Shown piece by piece: positions 40,778-44,039 of a stretch of 44,039 bases of DNA. The notes under the pieces were generated by a model. It made no database searches. It saw only the letters and a program-made list of their open reading frames with translations, and had not been told where the DNA came from. Numbering within the stretch: position 1 is the first letter of the stretch; each line of letters opens with the position of its first letter. The position numbers were made by a program, and so were the translations under genes. The stretch comes from Bryobacterales bacterium (GTDB lineage: Bacteria > Acidobacteriota > Terriglobia > Bryobacterales > Bryobacteraceae): contig JADLDI010000090.1 of NCBI GenBank assembly GCA_020846745.1, positions 1 to 44,039 on the forward strand. The letters run 5' to 3'.

Positions 40778-41173
40778 TCAACTTAACGCCGGTTTCTGAA
40801 TCGCCTGAAAATCGTCTGTGTTCCCCGTCACCAAAGGAATGCCAAGACGAACGGCTACTGCTGCGATCAGGCAATCCGTCAATTCCAGAACCGCCCCCTG
40901 CTTACGCGCCGTGGCCTTGATGATCGCGGCTTCACGGTAATCATCCGCCATCGGAGTAATTTGCTCGTTCTGTTTCAGCCACGCCATCGCTTTCTGCAAC
41001 TGAGCGGATGCTCCCTTAACCTCCAGGCCGAAGACGATCTCATGAACCGTAACGCTGGTAAAAGTGAACGCGCCATGTTGGCGGGCATAATCGGCTGCGC
41101 GGCGGGCGACGGTCTTGTCATGCCCCTTCAGGTACTCGGAAAGAATATCCGTATCCAGGAGAACTTTGGACAT
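40778..41173 (-). CDS. VapC-like PIN-domain ribonuclease toxin
   Basis: A 131-residue PIN-domain toxin. VLLDTDILSEYLKG (first acidic Asp), TVHEIVFGLEV (Glu), LTDCLIAAVAVRLGIPLVTGN (Asp) and NTDDFQAI (Asp) provide the four acidic metal ligands. The length fits VapC. Its start shares one base with the stop of the antitoxin gene. The pair appears intact. It may cleave tRNA or mRNA; the target is unknown. Confidence 0.93.
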   Translation of the reverse strand: MSKVLLDTDILSEYLKGHDKTVARRAADYARQHGAFTFTSVTVHEIVFGLEVKGASAQLQKAMAWLKQNEQITPMADDYREAAIIKATARKQGAVLELTDCLIAAVAVRLGIPLVTGNTDDFQAIQKPALS

Positions 41174-41412
41174 CAGAGCGTGGGGGCGGGCCTGCCGGGA
41201 CGGCGACGTTCCTCGTAAGCGAGATCAACCACTTCATCCATCAGCGCGGCGTCTTCCGGGCTGCCGAACAACCCGAGCCCCTGCTCAAACACCGTCGCAT
41301 CCTGACGGGCCACATTTGCGGGCCGATGCTGATCGAGCCAGGAGTAGAGCTTGGCCAACTCCTGAGGCTTCAGACCGTCAATAGCGCGTTCGATGTCTTC
41401 AAGCGAATTCAT
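41173..41412 (-). CDS. Antitoxin partner of the VapC-like toxin
   Basis: A 79-residue protein starting MNSLEDIERAIDGLKPQELAKLYSWLDQ. The N-terminal half is a helix pair, the C-terminus ends YEERRRPGRPAPTL. I do not see a typical AbrB or ribbon-helix-helix fold, but its place directly upstream and sharing one base with the toxin marks it as the antitoxin. Related small antitoxins with LKPQELAKLxxWL occur beside VapC genes. Confidence 0.8.
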   Translation of the reverse strand: MNSLEDIERAIDGLKPQELAKLYSWLDQHRPANVARQDATVFEQGLGLFGSPEDAALMDEVVDLAYEERRRPGRPAPTL

Positions 41413-41623
41413 GGCTTTGGCCTCCTTTTCCCTACTCTTTCCAGACTACCGGATATGGGGCGTTCTGTCACGAAGTTCAAGTTCACCCTCTTTGCCTCTC
41501 CCTCAAGGGACAGGGCCATCCGGCCAGCTTCAAACATCAGCCGGGCCGGAACCTGGGCCACTTCAGAACAAGGGCGGCTCTTCCCTTCACCTGGCTGCGC
41601 CGGTATCGTGAAGGGCCGGGACA

Positions 41624-41836
41624 ATGGGAAACGAGATGTCGAGCGATCAGGAGCTTGAAGCTTTCAAAACTGAAATCGATCTGCGGGCTTTCGCTGCGGA
41701 TGATGGCTACACGCTCGACCGCAAGGAAAGCTGGCGCGGCTCATCCGTGATGCGCCACGCGAACGGGGATAAGATCGTCGTCAAACGGCGGCAGAGTTCG
41801 CACCTGGATTGGCCAAGGCGGGCGAAGACGGGTTGA
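41624..41836 (+). pseudogene. N-terminal remnant of a DUF3991/TOPRIM-type plasmid primase
   Basis: The frame reads ELEAFKTEIDLRAFAADDGY, then DRKESWRGSSVMRHANGDKI, as in the N-terminus of proteins with DUF3991 and TOPRIM domains from conjugative elements. After about 56 residues it runs into RRQSSHLDWPRRAKTG and stops, with the zinc-finger-like, TOPRIM and remaining domains missing. Intact proteins are several hundred residues. It is evidence that a conjugative or plasmid element once occupied this place. The gap 41413-41623 has an open frame on the minus strand that I do not trust. Confidence 0.6.
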
Positions 41837-41842
41837 AAATCT

Positions 41843-41860
41843 GTTGTCACATATGACAAC
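41843..41860. promoter_or_regulatory. Palindrome GTTGTCA-N4-TGACAAC before the HigBA locus
   Basis: Perfect 7-base arms flank a 4-base centre, 31 bases before the toxin start. The site is placed as a HigA-type operator would be; the XRE antitoxin gene follows at 42039. Binding is inferred. Confidence 0.6.
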
Positions 41861-41890
41861 ATCGACTGTATGGATCGTGGTGCGTAGCCG

Positions 41891-42042
41891 ATGGCCGAAC
41901 CCCGGAAGACACGCCCTGTTTCATGGTTTAAGGCGGCGCTGCATGAATTCGAAAGCTTTCCCCAACGTGCCCAGTCCATCTGCCTCGCCGCACTGACGAT
42001 TGCGGCGGAGGGCGGCAAGGATTGAAGGAGATGCTGAAATGA
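41891..42042 (+). pseudogene. HigB/RelE-type toxin with an internal deletion
   Basis: The frame from ATG at 41891 reads SWFKAALHEFESFPQRAQSI and LAALTIAAEGGKD then stops at 42025, matching the N-terminus of Gp49/HigB-like toxins. In another frame the bases at 42022-42042 read LKEMLK and a stop, the normal end of such toxins, with its TGA overlapping the antitoxin ATG (ATGA). An internal deletion with a frame change has removed about 55-60 residues, including the catalytic part. Confidence 0.65.
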
Positions 42043-42350
42043 AACGGGCAGAAAAGCTGGAAGCGGTACGTGGCAGCGGCAATGTGTTCCGGGACCTCGG
42101 TCACAAAAACGCTGACACCGAGCAGTTCAAGGCAATCCTCGCCGCTGAAATCATCAAAGCGCTGGACCGGGAACGGCTGACGGTGCGTGCCGCGCATGCG
42201 CGTACTGGCATAGCTGCGGCCGATTTCTCCCGCATCCGCAATGCCGATCTTGGGCGCTTCACGGCTGATAGGCTAATCGCCGTTCTCAACCGCCTCGGGT
42301 CGCGCGTCGAGGTGAACGTCCGGGTCCGTCCTGCTAAAACTGCGGCCTGA
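42039..42350 (+). CDS. HigA-like XRE-family antitoxin
   Basis: A 103-residue protein with an HTH: LAAEIIKALDRERLTVRAAH and ARTGIAAADFSRIRNADLGRF, then FTADRLIAVLNRLGSRVEVNV, as in the HTH_37/XRE antitoxins paired with Gp49-type toxins. ATGA overlap with the decayed toxin. It seems intact and could still repress the locus through the palindrome upstream. Without its toxin it might be an anti-addiction factor. Confidence 0.85.
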   Translation: MKRAEKLEAVRGSGNVFRDLGHKNADTEQFKAILAAEIIKALDRERLTVRAAHARTGIAAADFSRIRNADLGRFTADRLIAVLNRLGSRVEVNVRVRPAKTAA

Positions 42351-42426
42351 AATGCCGTCTCGTTGAGGGCCGCTTGTTAAGGTCTGGTCCCAGCTTCCCT
42401 CGCGACTTTGGGCGGCCGGGAACTCT

Positions 42427-42918
42427 TCATCCTCGAGCGTTGAGCACAGGATGTGTTGGTATCTGTCGCGCCGACAGGAAAAGCAGTATTGCCGCAACCA
42501 GTGTTAGCGGTGCCATGGTAAGTATTACGGCAGTTTCAATCAGCAACACGAAGGCTCCAGCCATCACAAGTCGACGTGTACCCCGTATCGCTCCAATGAT
42601 ACCGATTCCACTGGCGATCAACAGCCCACCTGAAATGCCGAGCAACCGCCCGACTGCGCCCTCTTTCGTCTCGGTCGTGCTGGAGACCCGCCCCGTGCAC
42701 GGGGCTCTGTTTTGATCAGTCGCTTCCGGCGGAACTACTCCTGATAACTCCCCCCTTCTGCCGATTAGCGAATCGCTGCGCTCCGACGGGGTACCCCATT
42801 GTTGACACGGATCGAGCAACATCGAAATCGACCAAGTAGCCGAAACGATTGCCAGCGCCCCGACCGGAACGGAACCAACCACAGCCAAAACAACTGCAGG
42901 ATTCCACATCATTGTCAT
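42427..42918 (-). CDS. Membrane protein of unknown function
   Basis: A 163-residue protein. It has an N-terminal hydrophobic segment (VVLAVVGSVPVGALAIVSAT), a polar loop of about 60 residues (QQWGTPSERSDSLIGRRGEL) and two or three C-terminal hydrophobic helices (GISGGLLIASGIGIIGAI and MAPLTLVAAILLFLSA). There is no recognised family. The ATG at 42918 has no strong ribosome binding site. It faces the HigA gene convergently and is followed upstream by the GNAT gene. Confidence 0.6.
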   Translation of the reverse strand: MTMMWNPAVVLAVVGSVPVGALAIVSATWSISMLLDPCQQWGTPSERSDSLIGRRGELSGVVPPEATDQNRAPCTGRVSSTTETKEGAVGRLLGISGGLLIASGIGIIGAIRGTRRLVMAGAFVLLIETAVILTMAPLTLVAAILLFLSARQIPTHPVLNARG

Positions 42919-43002
42919 TATCCAACCAAGTGCGACCTACCGGAACAACAGTCGCTGTGACGACTGCGAAATTCTGCGCCCCAGGTGCGGATGGCGAGTG
43001 CT

Positions 43003-43602
43003 TCACAGCCCAAACGCCGCTGGATACTTCACCTTCCCGTGGATGCCCTCAAGAGCATCGGGCCTGAGTTCAATTGCCATGAAAGCTTCCGCTGGGAAAG
43101 GGCTTGAGAGAGAGCGTGCCTTGTCACGGGAGAACCCGAACCGAGGGTAGTAGTTCGGATGGCCAAGAACAATAACCACCTGCTCACCTAGCGCGCACAG
43201 TACATTCAACCCTTCTCGGATCAGTTGTTCACCAATCCCGCGGCGCTGATGATCCGGCACTACGGCCATGGGTGCCAATGCCACAGCGGGCATTAAGTCT
43301 TCAGCAGTTTCAATCCACATCCGGCTAAACAGGATATGGCCTACGACTCTCCCGTGTACTTCGGCAACAAGAGACACGAGCACGGCGCCCTCGGCCCGCA
43401 AATTATCCACCAACTGGGCTTCATCTTGCCGGCCAAAGGCTGATTCGTTCACAGATCGAATCAGTGGCAGTTCGTTGAGGGTTTCGGGACGAACAATCAC
43501 GTCATCGTGTTGATTCACTTCTTGGATTCTATATTCTCGCTGTGCATCATACAGCACAGCACCTCCGTCGTTCCGCTGCCGTTGAAAACCACCGCGGGAC
43601 AT
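43003..43602 (-). CDS. GNAT-family N-acetyltransferase
   Basis: A 199-residue acetyltransferase if the ATG at 43602 is used; the GTG at 43518 (171 residues) suits the family better, because the first 28 residues are basic and not conserved. The acetyl-CoA site is VVPDHQRRGIGEQLIREGL (motif A). VIVLGHPNYYPRFGFSRD then marks the C-terminal fold of the YhbS-type subgroup. The substrate is unknown. It is separated from the candidate small RNA by the divergent region 43603-43676. Confidence 0.88.
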   Translation of the reverse strand: MSRGGFQRQRNDGGAVLYDAQREYRIQEVNQHDDVIVRPETLNELPLIRSVNESAFGRQDEAQLVDNLRAEGAVLVSLVAEVHGRVVGHILFSRMWIETAEDLMPAVALAPMAVVPDHQRRGIGEQLIREGLNVLCALGEQVVIVLGHPNYYPRFGFSRDKARSLSSPFPAEAFMAIELRPDALEGIHGKVKYPAAFGL

Positions 43603-43641
43603 CGGTTCTTAAGCGGCGGGAATTCCTCACGCAATATTCTC

Positions 43642-43670
43642 TTGTATTCCGCTTGGATTGCTGGTACACT
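43642..43670 (+). promoter_or_regulatory. Sigma-70-like promoter of a candidate small RNA
   Basis: TTGTAT (43642-43647) and TACACT (43665-43670) are spaced by 17 bases. Transcription would begin at about 43677, exactly where a hairpin begins. The hexamers match consensus at three and four of six bases. Confidence 0.5.
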
Positions 43671-43676
43671 TGACCC

Positions 43677-43745
43677 GTGGTGGTGGACGTGTGTCCACCC
43701 ACCAAACAAATCGAAAAGGACCGCCATCGCGCGGTCTTTTTTTTT
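43677..43745 (+). ncRNA. Candidate small RNA or attenuator leader
   Basis: Starting right after a promoter, hairpin 1 (43679-43703) pairs GGTGG-TGGAC with GTCCA-C-CCACC over a GTGT loop. An A-rich linker follows. Hairpin 2 pairs GACCGC (43719-43724) with GCGGTC (43731-43736) and runs into a T-rich tract of about ten T. This is a full promoter-hairpin-terminator unit of about 69 bases that lies 106 bases before the next gene. It could be a separate RNA or an attenuator of that gene. Confidence 0.55.
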
Positions 43746-43851
43746 TCGCACTACCTCCGGTCGCTGGCCGTCGCGCCCCCGATCCATCGGCGTTCCTCCG
43801 CGTTAATCGGCGGCCGATTCCAGAAATTTCCTCACAAGGAGTACTACTCAG

Positions 43852-44039
43852 ATGTCTGCAAACCTCAGCACAGGCCCCCGCACCGAAGAAGGCAAAGCCA
43901 AATCCTCCCAAAATGCGCGCAAACACGGCCTCACCGCCGAGTCCATCCCCGCCGATCTCCGTCCTGTTTTCAACACTTTGCGAAACGAACTCCACGCCCA
44001 GTGCCGCCCCGATGGCCCCTTGGAAGAGATCTTCTTCGA
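43852..44039 (+). CDS. Conserved hypothetical protein, 5' part only
   Basis: The frame begins at ATG 43852 with AAGGAG before it and is cut by the window end. It reads GPRTEEGKAKSSQNARKHGL near the N-terminus, a start I recall from many copies of unknown proteins in acidobacteria (a GPxTExGKxxSSxNAxKHGL pattern). The continuing part (PVFNTLRNELHAQCRPDG) is helical. The function is unknown. The candidate RNA upstream may attenuate it. Confidence 0.7.
   Translation, partial: MSANLSTGPRTEEGKAKSSQNARKHGLTAESIPADLRPVFNTLRNELHAQCRPDGPLEEIFF

Noticed and set aside
41409..41624. 71-codon leftward frame between the antitoxin and the primase remnant
   Set aside because: It starts with TTG, has no ribosome binding site and no recognised motif; kept as unsupported.

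Overview
The window looks like chromosome of a GC-rich acidobacterium of the Solibacter/Bryobacter type. This is inferred from gene content: a roughly 1,090-residue TonB-dependent receptor-like protein with an N-terminal carboxypeptidase-regulatory domain, small intergenic palindromes, a UdgX-type uracil-DNA glycosylase, many stress-envelope genes and many toxin-antitoxin loci. No rRNA, tRNA or CRISPR array was seen.

Region 1 (270-11552) is mainly a glycan/stress locus. After a MarC-type membrane protein comes a leftward, partly overlapping gene set. From upstream to downstream it holds a family-4 glycosyltransferase, two tandem paralogues of an MCDYSLHA protein, an HtrA-type protease, a stress-type SDR, a CgeB-like glycosyltransferase, a nucleotidyltransferase, a methyltransferase and a clan GH-A hydrolase whose barrel order looks circularly permuted. 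Running rightward are a PfkB sugar kinase and a GH4 glycosidase, coupled by an ATGA overlap. Region 2 (11553-18070) has an orphan CopG-type antitoxin with a toxin remnant, a SYLF protein, UdgX, a single-domain response regulator, a DUF892 ferritin-like fusion, and a 944-residue fusion of a glycosyltransferase to a UDP-galactopyranose-mutase-like flavoprotein. A GH1-like and a GH2 glycosidase (35813-40482) probably belong to the same glycan theme.

Region 3 (18071-24380) is rearranged. Three secreted proteins share nearly the same leader and signal peptide but have unrelated-looking bodies. There is also a 158-bp duplicate of part of the fusion gene, a MazE-like antitoxin with only the first codons of its MazF, an ECF sigma factor whose C-terminus is replaced by a membrane helix, and an NRAMP-like transporter. 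Region 4 (24563-30781) holds the TonB receptor, a secreted protein with an LPXTG-like tail, CtaG and a GlsB/YeaQ protein.

Region 5 (30778-35245) is a compact mobile module: wHTH protein, ParA, excisionase-like HTH, ScpA-like kleisin, unknown protein, MazEF and a divergent tyrosine recombinase. Region 6 (40479-42350) is a toxin-antitoxin graveyard: a VapBC remnant, an intact PIN-domain pair, a truncated plasmid-type primase and a HigB gene with an internal deletion beside an intact HigA. The right end has a membrane protein, a GNAT acetyltransferase, a candidate small RNA with its own promoter and terminator, and the start of a gene cut by the window edge.

Two ideas stand out. One is a stress-linked extracellular glycan pathway that includes a permuted hydrolase. 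The other is an integrase-borne ParA/kleisin segregation module without a visible ParB. All family names come from reading the sequence and from memory; no search was run.
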